From positions 248,001 through 312,000 of the forward strand of contig NW_027331452.1 of the NCBI RefSeq assembly GCF_022965805.1: a stretch of DNA of 64,000 bases. Reading direction: 5' to 3'. The notes under the pieces were generated by a model, which did no database searches, was not told the DNA's origin, and worked only from the letters and a program-made list of their open reading frames with translations. Origin of the DNA: Primulina eburnea (Eukaryota; Streptophyta; Magnoliopsida; Lamiales; Gesneriaceae). This document shows positions 32,257-43,897 of the stretch, in pieces (within the stretch, counting starts at the first letter, position 1; each line of letters starts with the position of its first letter). Position numbers and translations under genes: made by a program.

Positions 32257-34058
32257 AGCTTTTAGGTGTGGAAGACCAGGGTTCGAATGATATCATTTCA
32301 CTACATATAGTGCAAACGCCACGTCAGGACGTGTAGATATCATCCCATACATGATATTACCAATTTCCGAAGCATACGGAATGCGTGTCATCGCCACTAT
32401 CTCTGCATCTGTCTTGGGAGACAGACTTGGATAGGGACACGCCATGACACACTGGTAGATGTCCTCTCATGGACTCATCCATCGAGAACTGCTTCACGAT
32501 GGTATCAATGTATGTGGACTGGGTGAGACCAAGCCATCTTTTCGATCTATCTCAATAGATCTGTATCCCAATACAAAAGATGCTTCACCCAAGTCCTTCA
32601 TCGAGAACTTACTTGCTAACCATATCTTTGTTGATTGCAACATTCCTACATCATTCCCAATGAGTAGAATGTTATCAACATATAACACCAGGAATGTCAC
32701 AACACTCCCACTGACCTTCTTATACACATAGGGTCCCTCATGATTCTTAGTAAATCAAACTATTTGATTGTACTGTCGAATCTGAGGTTCCAACTCCTAG
32801 ATGCCTTCTTTAGATCATAAATAGATCTCAGAAGTTTGCATACCATATGCTCACTTCCGACAGATGTAAACCCTCCAGGTTTGAGACATGTAAATAACTT
32901 TCTTAAAATCCCCATTAAGAAAGACTGTCTTAACATCCATCTGCCATATCTCACAGTCATACCATGCAGCTATGGCTAGCAAAATCCTTATAGACTTGAA
33001 CATTGCGATTGGGAAAAGGTTTCCTCAAAGTCAACTCCTTGTCTTTGAGTACATCCTTTTGCCATCAATCGCGCCTTGAAGGTCAATACCTTCCCATCCT
33101 CCCCAAGTCCCTGTAGGAACAGTTCCCACAGGTGGATCCACAAGATCCTACACTTGGTTCGAATGCATGGAATTCAACTCAGATTCCATTTCTTCAAGTC
33201 ACTTGGATGAATTGGCATCAGATAACGCTTCCTTGAAGATCCATGGATCACATCCATGGTTAGGCTCATCATGGCCTTCTTCAAGAAGCTGACCATACCT
33301 CATAGGTGGTCTCGAGACTTTCTCGTATCTGCTAGGAGCTTGTATCTCCTCTCTTGGCTCATCGGGTGTGGGTTCTATAATTGTGGGTTTCTCTCGAACC
33401 TCTTCGAGTTCTATCATCTGCCTTTTTCTATCCAATAGAAAATCCCTTTCCAAAAAGGTTGCATTCCTAGAAACAAACACTTTTGTTTCTTGGGGATGAT
33501 AGAAATGATATCCAACTTAATTGGATATCCCACAAAGTAACATAAAATGGATCAATAATTCAATTTATCTCCCACTTACCTGCTTCACATAAGCAGGGCT
33601 CCCCATATTCTAAGATAAGAATATTTGGGAGGCTTACCCATCCATATCTCATATGGTATCTGCCTTTGAATGGACATATAGTAGAATATCTTTTACTTTT
33701 AAGTTATAGAGATCGTTTTCAAGTTCTCAAGTACCAATTAAACATTCATTCTTGTAAATGTTGCAAACACCTTTGCTAAATAAACAAGAATATCCATTTT
33801 TATCACAATAGAAATGGAAACAATGTTTTACACCAAACAGGTACAAACAAAACATCTCTTAAAATTAACTTAAAGTCATTGTTCAACAATAAGTAAACAT
33901 CCTTAATAGCCTTGGCAGCAACTCTTGCTCCATTGCCCATCCTCAAGAAGGTCACACCTTCCTTAGGCTTCCTACTTCTTCCCATCACCTGTAACCCATT
34001 ACAGAGATGTGAGTCACAACCGGTATCTAATACCCAAGAAGTAGAGTTAATTAAAATG
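31699..34058 (-). pseudogene. pol: Element B pol remnant
   Basis: Same broken copia pol as in A, on the minus strand. Protease DTGCDSH and GNGARVAAKAI are at about 34050-33803. The integrase core is missing. The integrase C-terminus and linker are at 33480-33199 (FVSRNATFLERDFLLDRK, then GQLLEEGHDEPNHGCDP), RT pieces at 32960-32494 and RNase H at 32256-31699. Shared with A: the stops after gag, the core deletion, the TAG and frameshift before VYKKVSG, and YVDN. Private to B: an extra base in the YMSQ-PGGF stretch near 32880, while the upstream MDVKT-FLNGD stretch that is shifted in A is in frame here. The pattern is shared decay followed by independent damage. Confidence 0.88.
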
Positions 34059-34069
34059 TTTACTTAAAT

Positions 34070-34930
34070 TTAGAACATACCGTTTCCAGAACACTTCTGG
34101 GCAAGATATTCTTTGCAATTACGCCTCCAATGTCCAGGCTTCTTGCAGTGATGACATACATCATTAGTCTTGTCAGCCTTAACTGGTCTGGCTGCCTCAA
34201 CAGGGTTCGGAGATTGCCTCAACAAGGGCACGTTCTTCTCGGGACGTTGGAAAGAACTCTTCTTTCCCTTCCCATGTGGATCAATCTTCGTACCAGATGA
34301 AGAACCCACATAAAGAACCAACTTCTCTTTCTTGATGGTGGATTCAAACGTAACAAGCATGTTCACCAACTCCTCAAGGGTCGGTTCCATCTTGTTCATG
34401 TTGAAGTTCACCACAAAAGGATCAAATGAGCTAGGCAGCGATAACAGCAACATGTCGGTGGTCAACTCCGAAGGCAGGATCAGATCCATGCCAACGAGCT
34501 TGTCCACGAGCCCGATCACCTTTAGGCCATGCTCATGGACCGAGGTCCCCTCTCGCATGCGCAAAGTGATCAGCTCCTTGACGGTAGCATGCCTAAGAGG
34601 ACGCGTTTGCTCTCCAAAGAGCTCTTTGAGATGCAAATGAATGTCAGCAGCACTCTTTGCACCCTCAAAACGCCTCTGTAGCTCATCGTTCATAAAAGTC
34701 AGCATATAACACCTGGCTATCAAGTCATGGTCACACCATTCCTTGTAAGCCTGCAATTCCTCAGGATTGCAGTCAGTCGGAGCCTCAACAGGGGGCGACT
34801 GAGTTAGTGTATATGTTACCCTTTCCGAATTTAAGACTATTTTCAAATTTCTTAGCCAAGTGAGGTAATTAGGTCCAGTTAATATGTGTTTGTCGAGTAT
34901 TATAGATATCGAATTGCGCATCGAAGACAT
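34070..34930 (-). CDS. gag: Element B gag (copia type), intact ORF
   Basis: A 286-aa Gag nearly identical to element A's (5129-5995), starting MSSMRNSISIILDKH. It has the same copia Gag core and the CCHC knuckle CHHCKKPGHWRRNC near the C-terminus. Most differences are conservative single residues (e.g. TSMND/TFMND, PKKN/PEKN). The stop TAA (34070-34072) is followed in frame by ATT and another TAA (34064-34066), exactly as in A, before the protease frame opens. An intact gag in both copies beside a ruined pol fits a family that contributes its own particle protein but borrows enzymes. Confidence 0.93.
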   Translation of the reverse strand: MSSMRNSISIILDKHILTGPNYLTWLRNLKIVLNSERVTYTLTQSPPVEAPTDCNPEELQAYKEWCDHDLIARCYMLTFMNDELQRRFEGAKSAADIHLHLKELFGEQTRPLRHATVKELITLRMREGTSVHEHGLKVIGLVDKLVGMDLILPSELTTDMLLLSLPSSFDPFVVNFNMNKMEPTLEELVNMLVTFESTIKKEKLVLYVGSSSGTKIDPHGKGKKSSFQRPEKNVPLLRQSPNPVEAARPVKADKTNDVCHHCKKPGHWRRNCKEYLAQKCSGNGMF

Positions 34931-36740
34931 TGTCGATTTGTACTGAAAAGTAAAAACAGATAAATGTTGATGACTATTTTAAATATTTGGTAAGATATAA
35001 AGTATGGACTTTAACTTTATAAATATTTACTCCCACTGTTTTGACATCTTTCACTACCCTCTAGTGAAAACGGGAAACTCCTTTCCTCAGTAGGTACGTA
35101 AGGTCCAATTAGCGAATTATGATCCCGAATAATATCAGCCAATCACAATTCCTAAAAGGTAGTTTCCAATTGCATCACAATGCAACCCTTAACGTAAACT
35201 TTTGTCTCACGTTTGATTAGGACCCAATAATATGACGTCGTTCATCTTCACGTGTCAAGCCTTACCTATCGATGTTGAACCTTAATGGACGGTCGCCATG
35301 AGTTCCCTCAATAATATGAGCCGAAATCATGGGAGTTCCACGTAGTTCCCATCACCATGTCAATGGATGTCACAGCTTTCCGGCACCCAGGGCCCCCCCA
35401 ATAATATGAGCCGAGCCCCGAGTACGGGTAGCGTTCATCATGCACCCATTGTCGATGGAAGACAAGGAAATTATAAACAAATTTATAATTCCCCTTTTCG
35501 GGCTTGATATTAATTTTGAATCTTATTCAAAATGAGGGTTTTTTAATTTTGAAAGGTCTCATCATTAATTTTATTTTAAAAGCTCGCCATGTTTGATCGT
35601 ATGTTTGTCGGATTCATGCAACTTTGTTATTATCATAATAATAACGCACATACTCATTATTTATAACATATCATGCATATATTATAAACAGTAAACAATA
35701 CAAGGATGATCAATCGCCCTAAGTACTAATGGCCCGTGTGAGCCAAACACGGGCCTAGGTCCAATCCTAGGGTAAATGCACGGGATGCAATGCAACTATA
35801 CTATTACATTAGCATCCAATATTACATGTCTTCGATCTTCATAATCACCAAGGCCACCATCTTCCAATCTTGATCTTCCCCTATTCTAATATTTACAAAT
35901 AAATATCCATGGCACATAGGGATACATCTCATGGGGTGGGAACGGGCCATAAACCAAGCCCACTTTATAAATTGATAATTATTACAATCATTCAACACAA
36001 AATATCCTAGCATACACCTAGCAAATTGGGCTTGGGCTTTTGATCATCCTTCATGCATAATATCATATATCATACACCATCAATTAATTATCACAATAAT
36101 TAATTGATCCAATATTATATATCTTGATCCAATCACTAACCGCCACGATTATAAACTAAATTAACAAAGTATACAAACATCTTTGTCTACTTTCAAATTA
36201 ATTTATTTATAACCGAATTTCTTGTAAATCACCATTTACTATAAATAATTAAAGTCCAACTTAAATTATTTATTTCATGAGAAAAATTTGCAACTTTTGT
36301 AATTTTAAACTTAAGGGCCCAAAAACTTATTTTTCACCAAAAACATTTGGGCCCATTTAAAATCACAAACATGTTAGCCATCCAATGGCCCAACAACTCA
36401 AGGCCCATGACACTTTGATATTCCAAAACACTTTTGGAAACCCTAGCCGTCATCGCCGTCGTCGGAGCTCCGTCGCCGGATTCCGGCCAACAAAATTTTT
36501 TTTTTTTTTTTTTTTTTTTTTATATTTTCAGAAGGGGTTTCGGGCAGCCCCTCGGGCTGCCCTTGCTGCCCGTTTCGGGCAGCCCCTCGGGCAGCCCGAG
36601 GCGCCCAAATGGGCAGCATGTTGCTGCCGAAATTTTTCCCCAAAAACGGCCCTCGATTTGTTGCAAAAATACACTCATGCGGTTAGAAATCGATCTCAAC
36701 ATAATATATATTGTATTTGCTACACAAAAACGTAACCATA
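34931..36740 (-). other. Element B untranslated leader
   Basis: About 1.8 kb collinear with 5996-7799 in A. It contains the same 'aataatatgagccg' repeats, a longer poly-T run (36496-36521, 26 bases against 15 in A) and the gggcagccc hairpin cluster (36541-36632). No gene is seen. Confidence 0.7.
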
Positions 36741-36752
36741 GCTCTGATACCA
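36741..36752 (-). promoter_or_regulatory. Element B primer-binding site
   Basis: Minus strand TGGTATCAGAGC two bases inside the 5' LTR (spacer AG), a perfect match to the plant initiator tRNA-Met primer site. Confidence 0.93.
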
Positions 36753-36754
36753 CT

Positions 36755-38904
36755 TGAAAGCGGACCGGTTACGGTGGCCGGAAGCGCAACGGAAGTTTAA
36801 AAAATCAAATTTTTACTCAAAATTTCGGCCACCCCTATCTTTTGTGCAACAAATACAATAACACACAAAATGTCATACATAGGGTGTAAGAAAGTATACC
36901 TATCAACCTCTTGAGGTTGATGTATGGCTCCAACTAAGGTGTAAACACCTTAGCTCTTGAATGGCATGAAGATCTACAAGCTCTCCTCCAAAACCTTGAA
37001 ACTTTCCTTCAAATTAGGCCCACCACTAACTAGGAAGATCCCCTCATATTTTGCACTAGAAAAATATGAGGATTTTTCAAAAAGAAGTGTGTGTTTTCTC
37101 CAACAAATTGAAGAACACAAAAGAAGAGAAAATGGAGAGAATATGGAGATAGGTTTCGGCCATGAGGAGTGCAAGAATGAGGGAGGAGAATCAAGTCTTG
37201 GGGTTGCAAAAAGTTGATACAAAAAGTTGCATGCCAACCAATATTTTATTCAAAAGTATTCCCCAACTCTTCACCTCCCATGCATTCATATATTATAGTT
37301 TTCTATCAAATAAAAAACCATAGACTAAATTTAATTATCTCAAACATATTTGAGACAAATTAAATATTACTTGAATTTACTCAAGTCCCACTAGTTAAAT
37401 AATTATTTTAATTGAGCTCTACTAGACTCAATATTATTTAATTAATCCAACACTTGAATTAATTTAATTATTTGGGCTCTACTAGGCCCACTAGTGTTTA
37501 ATTAATTCAACACTTGAATTAATTTAATTTAGTCCATAATAATGTTTATGAAAATCACAATTCTCAAAAACATTAGTCACTTGGCCAAATTTTAATTTAG
37601 GAACACTTCCATAAATCAAAATTTACATTTCTCTCATAGAAGTCATACTTCTATTTTTCTTTACACTTATAAACACATTTATAAGCCGTTCAACACTTTG
37701 AACTATTTTCTCCTTTATAGAAGTCATACTTCTAATTTTCCTTACGCTTATAAACTCCTTTATAAGCCGTTCAACACATTGAACTATTTTTACTTCTCAA
37801 CGGGATCTACAAAGCTAGTACTTGTGTGGCCCTCAATGGTTCATTGATACAACTAGCCGTGGGTTCACATCTCCATGTGATTCGGACTAAACATGTCCTT
37901 ATTCGAGCATACCCCAATTGCTCCATTCTTACTTATCAACTCCTTGATAGTAAGAACGTCAGAACTCAAGTCTGATAGTACCCAACCAATCACGTTAAAC
38001 GCCTAGCAGCATCGCTTACGTGATTCCCTAGGTATCACATGATAGTGCCTGCAAGAACCATTCAATTATGGTTAGCGTACAGTACGGTCCCTTCAACTCA
38101 TATATCCCGATCGATTCGACAACCATTGGTTTATCGAGAGTTGTCAATGAATCGATACTATGTGTCATGTCGTAGTTGCATCGATGGTGTAATCTATGAA
38201 ACACCTTTCATAATTACAACCATACTCTGGCCAGAGATTTCGATCTACATACACATGATAACACATAGGATATCCATACCCGAAGGTAAGCGGTGAATCC
38301 CCGACTACAATGCATCGACTCCTATGTGTTTCGACAGAACACCCAACCTTGCCACCTGATGACTCCATGAGAGTCGGTAAACAAGTCAAAGTGTAATTCT
38401 AGCACATAGAGTCTCAATGTTGTCCCGGGTCATAAGGACTAATTCTGTACAACCATAAACCAGGACTTTTCCACTCGATAAGTGAGAACCACTTGGAAAG
38501 TCCTTTTATGGAGGGTTGTTCAGTGCACTCTACAAGGAGCACCTATCTGCATGTTCGGACATCACAATGTCCCCTACCAATGAAACATGGTACTCACATC
38601 GCAGATACTAGTCTCTAACTCGAGCGGCCTATATCCTTCTTAGTGGCGGCTGAATCGACTAGGAACCGTTTAGAATATACAGTATTACAAATATGAGTTT
38701 CATGATACTCATCATATGAGCATCTCATATTCTTTCTACTATTTGTATATTCAAGGGCTTTATCTATGCAGCTAGCATGGGTATACAGATAAAGATTTGC
38801 CAAAGTAATAATTTCAAATATTATTAAAATAAAGACTGCTTATTCATAGAGTTTCATTGTGAACACTCGGCCAACACTTGGCTCGACGGGCACCTACTCT
38901 AACA
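36755..38904 (-). repeat. Element B 5' LTR
   Basis: 2150 bp, nearly identical to 29535-31684. Single-base differences include caccttag versus catcttag (near 36947), ctagttaaat versus ctatttaaat, and gaagtcat versus gaactcat. It should hold the element promoter on the minus strand. Confidence 0.94.
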
Positions 38905-38920
38905 TATGACATGCACGAGT

Positions 38921-38924
<4 letters not shown>

Positions 38925-38957
<33 letters not shown>
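38925..38957. repeat. (TA)n microsatellite in LTR F
   Basis: About 16 TA dinucleotides. It occupies the place of the TATA run in the D LTRs (41709-41726), so it is probably an expanded TATA box of the F promoter. Confidence 0.85.
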
Positions 38958-38960
<3 letters not shown>

Positions 38961-39689
38961 TACAAACTTTAATCAGCAGAAATCGAGAATTGAGGGGAAG
39001 TTTTACTTCTTGATTTTAGAATTCGATTTACGAGAAATCCGTCCGTCTGATTTTGAATCCGAGTACGGTATCGAGTTCCTATCGACGTAGGCTACAACTG
39101 GACGTAAGTTTTACTAAGTTTTGATATGATTTGAAATTATGATGTTGTTGAAATTGAATACACGTCATATATGATGTTCTTGACATGTTAGACATCATAG
39201 AATCGAATTCAGATTAAGAAACGGACTGATTATGGAATTGTTATGATTTTCGAAATAGTTTTGGAGCCGATTTGATATCAGAATTGAGTTGTATTGATTA
39301 TGAGATGTCAGAATTAATATCTAACTGATATGATATGGCTGGATATATTGAGATTATGCCGTTATGTTGTTGAAACAGAATTTGATTGAATTTTGATTAT
39401 ATCCAGTATTGATTGAGTGGTGTATTGATACCATACCCTCGATATTGTTATTGTCAGACTGAGTATTGACAGGCTTGGGGTTCGAGACTTCGACAGAGTC
39501 AGAGTATCAGAAAGAAAGGTATAAATTAATGTTGTGTTGGGATTGCACAACTCGAGTAAGGTTTGACTCGAGTCTCCCTAAATCACATACTTAGTTATTA
39601 CATTGATATTTGTAATTGTTGAGATTGATGTTTGTAGTCTATTGATTTATAGCAACTGCATGTATTGACTGCTGAATTGTTTAGTCATT

Positions 39690-39870
39690 GGCTGAGTTGC
39701 CTAGTCACCGACTGATTCTTCTAGCTATCGGCTGTTTCGCCTAGCTATTGACTGATTCGTCTATCTATTGACTGATTCGTCTAGCTATCGGCTGTTTCTC
39801 CTAGCTATTGGCTGATTCGCTTAAATCTTGACTGAGTCGTCAATTCTGTGGCTGTTTCGCCCAGACATCG
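39690..39870. repeat. Degenerate minisatellite in LTR F
   Basis: About eight imperfect copies of a 20-22-bp unit, alternating ctagctatcggctgtttcgc and ctagctattgactgattcgt. The C and D LTRs have different sequence here (tctaggaataagacgt region), so this expansion is peculiar to F. Confidence 0.75.
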
Positions 39871-40387
39871 GGATCCCTAGGTTAGAGTTGAGTCGAGTCT
39901 GAGACGACGCGTTGTTTGAGTCTGAGTGTGATTCATTACTTGTTATTGATTTATGTTTTTGATTTGATACATGTTATGAATGTTAATTATATGCTTTTAT
40001 ATATGTTTTTATATGATTGCATGTTTACATTGTTTATACTGGGAGTTATTCTCACCGGAGTTATCCGGCTGTTGTCTTGTTTGTATGTGTGCATGACAAC
40101 AGGTGGGGCATGTTCAGGGTCACAGAGGTGAAGAAAGATCGAGATTAGCGTGGTGATTCCGGACTTGGACATAGATAGGTTTTATTACTTGATTGTAGTA
40201 GTTGAACCTAGTTGAATACTTGTAGATCATACAGGATGTGTATGTTTATGTTTAATATGTAATTTGAATTGAATTACATTACGTTTCCGCTTTGTATATT
40301 AAAATAAAAAAATTTTAGACCCTGTTTATAATTGATTAATTAGTCCCAATGATGATTAAGAGCTAGATTAGCGTCCGGGTCCCCACA

Positions 40388-41361
40388 TGGACAAACTGAA
40401 GTTGTTAATAGAACTTTGGGAACACTTTTGCTTGCTATTCTTAAAAGAACTTGGATTGACATTTCTATGCACTTTATTTTGGGGTTGCCTAGGACTAAGA
40501 AGGGGAGGGATTCTATTTTTGGATTACTTTATGGGCTAAACTTTGCTCAATATTGTTGTAATCTACTACTTGTCATCCTCAAACAGATGGACAAACTGAA
40601 GTTGTCAATAGAACTTTGGGAACACTTTTGCGTGCTATTCTTAAAAGAACTTGGATTGACATTTCTATGCACTTTATTTTGGGGTTGCCTAGGACTAAGA
40701 AGGGGAGGGATTCTATTTTTGGATTACTTTATGGGCTAAACTTTGCTCAATATTATTGTAATCTAGTACTTGTCATCCTCAAACGGATGGACAAACCGAA
40801 GTTGTAAATAGAACTTTGGGAACACTTTTGCGTGCTATTCTTAAAAGAACTTGGATTGACATTTTGGGGTTGCCTAGGACTAAGAAGGGGAGGGATTCTA
40901 TTTTTGGATTACTTTATGGGCTAAACTTTGCTCAATATTGTTGTAATCTACTACTTGTCATCCTCAAACAGATGGACAAACTGAAGTTGTCAATAGAACT
41001 TTGGGAACACTTTTGCGAAACTTTGCTCAATATTGTTGTAATCTACTACTTGTCATCCTCAAACAGATGGACAAACTGAAGTTGTAAATAGAACTTTGGG
41101 AACACTTTTGCGTGTTATTCTTAAAAAGAACTTGGATTGACATTTCTATGCACTTTATTTTGGGGTTGCCTAGGACTAAGAAGGGGAGGGATTCTATTTT
41201 TGGATTACTTTATGGGCTAAAATTTGCTCAATATTGTTGTAATCTACTACTTGTCATCCTCAAACAGATGGACAAACTGAAGTTGTCAATAGAACTTTGG
41301 GAACACTTTTGCGTGCTATTCTTAAAAGAACTTGGATTGACATTTCTATGCACTTTATTTT
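40388..41361 (+). repeat. Integrase-derived satellite, array 5 (about 5 monomers)
   Basis: Plus-strand monomers between F and D. One unit has the 15-bp deletion (gacattttggggttgcc, 40859), and another jumps from cacttttgcg to aaactttgctc at 41018. The array ends at 41357-41361 with ATTTT, the left target copy of element D. Confidence 0.94.
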
Positions 41362-41488
41362 TGTAATGCCCGAGGATTTAATTATTGTAATCTGATATGA
41401 TTTACTGATTATGAATTGATGTAATTATAGCCGGGCCAGTTCGAGATAAGATTTGAGCAAGTATATGAAATTATACAATTTGGGCCGA

Positions 41489-41672
41489 AGGTATAGCGCC
41501 CGGGCGAAAATGTTTGTCCGCCCGAGCGCCCTTGCGTGAGGGAAGAAAGCCGAATCTATCGCGCCCGGGCGGAGGTTTTTGACCGCCCGAGCGCGATTGT
41601 TTAATGGTGGAAGGCCGAGAGTTCCTCGCCCGAGCGGCAACTTTTGTCCGCTCGAGCGAGCGACGTGCAGCA
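41489..41672. repeat. GC-rich hairpin cluster in element D LTR
   Basis: Three inverted-repeat units of the type gcgcccgggcg - AT-rich loop - cgcccgagcgc, at about 41490-41530, 41560-41595 and 41628-41665, just upstream of the TATA run. The second LTR has the same cluster at 47290-47455, with one change (cgcgcccggg to cgtgcccggg). Confidence 0.88.
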
Positions 41673-41708
41673 CAAAGGAATGTGCCACGTTTTTCTACAT
41701 GCTTGGGG

Positions 41709-41726
41709 TATATATATATACATATA
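41709..41726 (+). promoter_or_regulatory. Probable TATA box of element D 5' LTR
   Basis: tatatatatatacatata follows the hairpin cluster and precedes AT-rich sequence without further GC clusters. Position and sequence suit an RNA polymerase II promoter. The matching site in the 3' LTR is at 47502-47519. Confidence 0.65.
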
Positions 41727-43490
41727 ACAAGCGTCTCTCATTCAGAATAGCAAAGGAAATCGACAAGTTTGGGGGAAAGCTTTGTTCTTTTTCTTAGGAA
41801 TTGATTTGCGAGTAAACCGTCTATCTGAATTGAAATCCGACTTCGGTACTGTGTTATTATCAACGCAGGCTACGCACGGACGTAAGTTTTATTACGTTTA
41901 GACAAGATGTGATTTTATGATGTTTTCAGAATTGAATAGAATTCAGATATGGTGTTTATACTACCGTAGATATTATAGAATTGAAGTGAGATTTAGAAAC
42001 AGACTGTTTATGGAATTGTTATGATTTTCAGAAATGATTTGATTGAGAATTGATATCAGAGTTGTGTTATTATTGATTAAAGTGTACAGAATACTGAAGT
42101 TATAGATTGTACTGAGATATATTATGAATTCTGTATGATATTGTGATGTTGAGACTGACGGGATTACAAGACTGTGTTATTATGCCATTGAACCATCAGT
42201 TGAATTAGATCGATCGGATTCAGATATGATTTAGATTATATCCTGATGTTGTTGATATGAATCAGATGGTATTTTGTTCAGATATTGATCAGATTATGTA
42301 CTGAGTTGAGTATTGATCAGAACAGATTGTGATTTGAACTACACATTGATACAGTGTATTTGTTATTGTCATTTCAGATCGGATATGGACAGACTGGACT
42401 TCGAAACTTCGTCTTCCTCAGACGGGGAAGATAAAGGTATAATTCATGTGATATCTGGGAAGATATAACTCAAATCAGATCTTATTTGAGTTTCCCAATA
42501 AAATCACATACTAGACTATTATTTATGTTTTGATATGATTGTTTATAGATTTGTTTATAGAATTTGTATACAAATCTTGCTATGCTTTGTTTACAGATCT
42601 TGTGGCATTGCATTAGAATGATTATGTTTGTTTACAGATTGTGTATTCATGCATTAAGATAGGACAGTCTGGAGATCAGGCAGACTTCTAGATGTTCGGC
42701 GATATCACAACTTAGGAGAAGATCACCGCCCCTATTGTAGATGCGGATACAGATCAGGCAGAAGTCTAGGAATAAGACGTATAGCACCTCGATTGGTAGG
42801 GTAGGTGACAGACAGTGACGTCTTATTCACAACGGGATCCCTAGAGTTATAGATCGAGTCAAGTCTAGACATGATTTGATTAGAACTGCATGCTTATATG
42901 GATGTGGCTCATAGATCATGGGACCCATCATTACTGCTTTCAGTTGGGTTAGCATGTTTTATGATTAAGATGGTTTATATGCATGTTTATCTGAATTGAG
43001 TTGCATGCTTATTTGATTAATTTCATAGATTATGAAATAGATTGTTTCTATACACGATAGCATGTTTTATTATTTAGTTTGTTTATATACATGCTTACCA
43101 TGTTTTGTACTGGGATTTATTCTCACCGGAGTTATCCGGCTGTTGTCTTGTTTTGTATGTGTGCATGACAACAGGTGGGGCTGGATCAGGGTCGAGATGA
43201 CGATGAGAGAAGACGAGTTAGCGTGGTGATTCCGGACTTGTAGCAGATTTGGTTTATTACTTGAATTTAGTAGTTGAACCTTAGACTTAGGTTGTACAGT
43301 ATTGTACTTTTCTACTGAACTGTAGTTAACTGTAGTTTTTATACAGAAATGTATATTGTTTAGATTCCATTACCTTCCGCAGTTACATTTTAAAAAGAAA
43401 AAATTTTTAAGACCCTGTTTTATCTTAATTGATAATTAAATCCCAAAGATGATTAGTAAGAAAGATCAGCGTCCGGGTCCCCACAACAGG

Positions 43491-43502
43491 TGGTATCAGA
43501 GC
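43491..43502 (+). promoter_or_regulatory. Element D primer-binding site
   Basis: TGGTATCAGAGC, five bases (ACAGG) after the 5' LTR end. It is complementary to initiator tRNA-Met, with the same spacer as in C. Confidence 0.93.
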
Positions 43503-43897
43503 GATAGATCCTTTAGATTGAGATAGTCAGAACTGATAGATCCTTTAGACTGAGATAGCAGAGAATGAGCGGGGTAGATTGAATTTCCTTCCTTGCATGT
43601 GATTGCTAGCATGAGACTTATATCAATGTTGAATTGCATGATGTGTGCTAGCATGATTTATTGCTTTCCCTATTACATGTTGTTTGTTATATGAGTTGAC
43701 TACAGCATGTAAGTACCAAGCCTGAATCAGAACCGAGTCTGAATCAGAGGTATATGATCAGAGGAGGGCTGATACAGATTATATAGATTGTGTATTGATT
43801 CGTTTGATATTCAGATATACCGCCTCGGAGAATTCCAGAAAGGGGTAGCACTTCGTCTGAACAGAGGGATGTATCAGAAGCTCAGCTAGAAGAAAAG

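Larger units (their letters stand above)
29535..38904 (-). mobile_element. Element B: second copy of the A copia family, nested in F
   Basis: Complete copia element in minus orientation, 9370 bp, with 2150-bp LTRs (29535-31684 and 36755-38904) and target duplication TATGA (29530-29534 and 38905-38909) inside LTR F. Its interior is collinear with A: leader, gag, protease remnant, missing integrase core, RT and RNase H. I noticed about seven differences between its LTRs, so it is slightly older than A but still recent. B and A share the disabling pol lesions, so the family was already defective before both moved. Confidence 0.95.
29182..40387 (+). mobile_element. Element F: solo gypsy LTR, split by element B
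   Basis: A single LTR in two pieces, 29182-29534 and 38910-40387 (about 1831 bp after removing B and one target copy). It begins TGTAATGCCCGAG and ends GTCCCCACA like the C and D LTRs, with the shared 3' segment around 40043-40108 (ctcaccggagttatccggctg, gcatgacaacaggtgg). No internal region is present, so this is the product of LTR-LTR recombination. Flanks do not match: GAAAA on the left, TGGAC on the right. Confidence 0.88.
41362..43485 (+). repeat. Element D 5' LTR
   Basis: TGTAATGCCCGAG to GTCCCCACA. The U3 part holds a GC-rich hairpin cluster (41489-41672) followed by a TATA run (41709-41726). The 3' part has the ctcaccggagttatccgg block shared with C and F. Confidence 0.95.

Noticed and set aside
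43491..43502. tRNA-Met gene
   Set aside because: Only the 12-base primer complement is present next to an LTR end; there is no cloverleaf.
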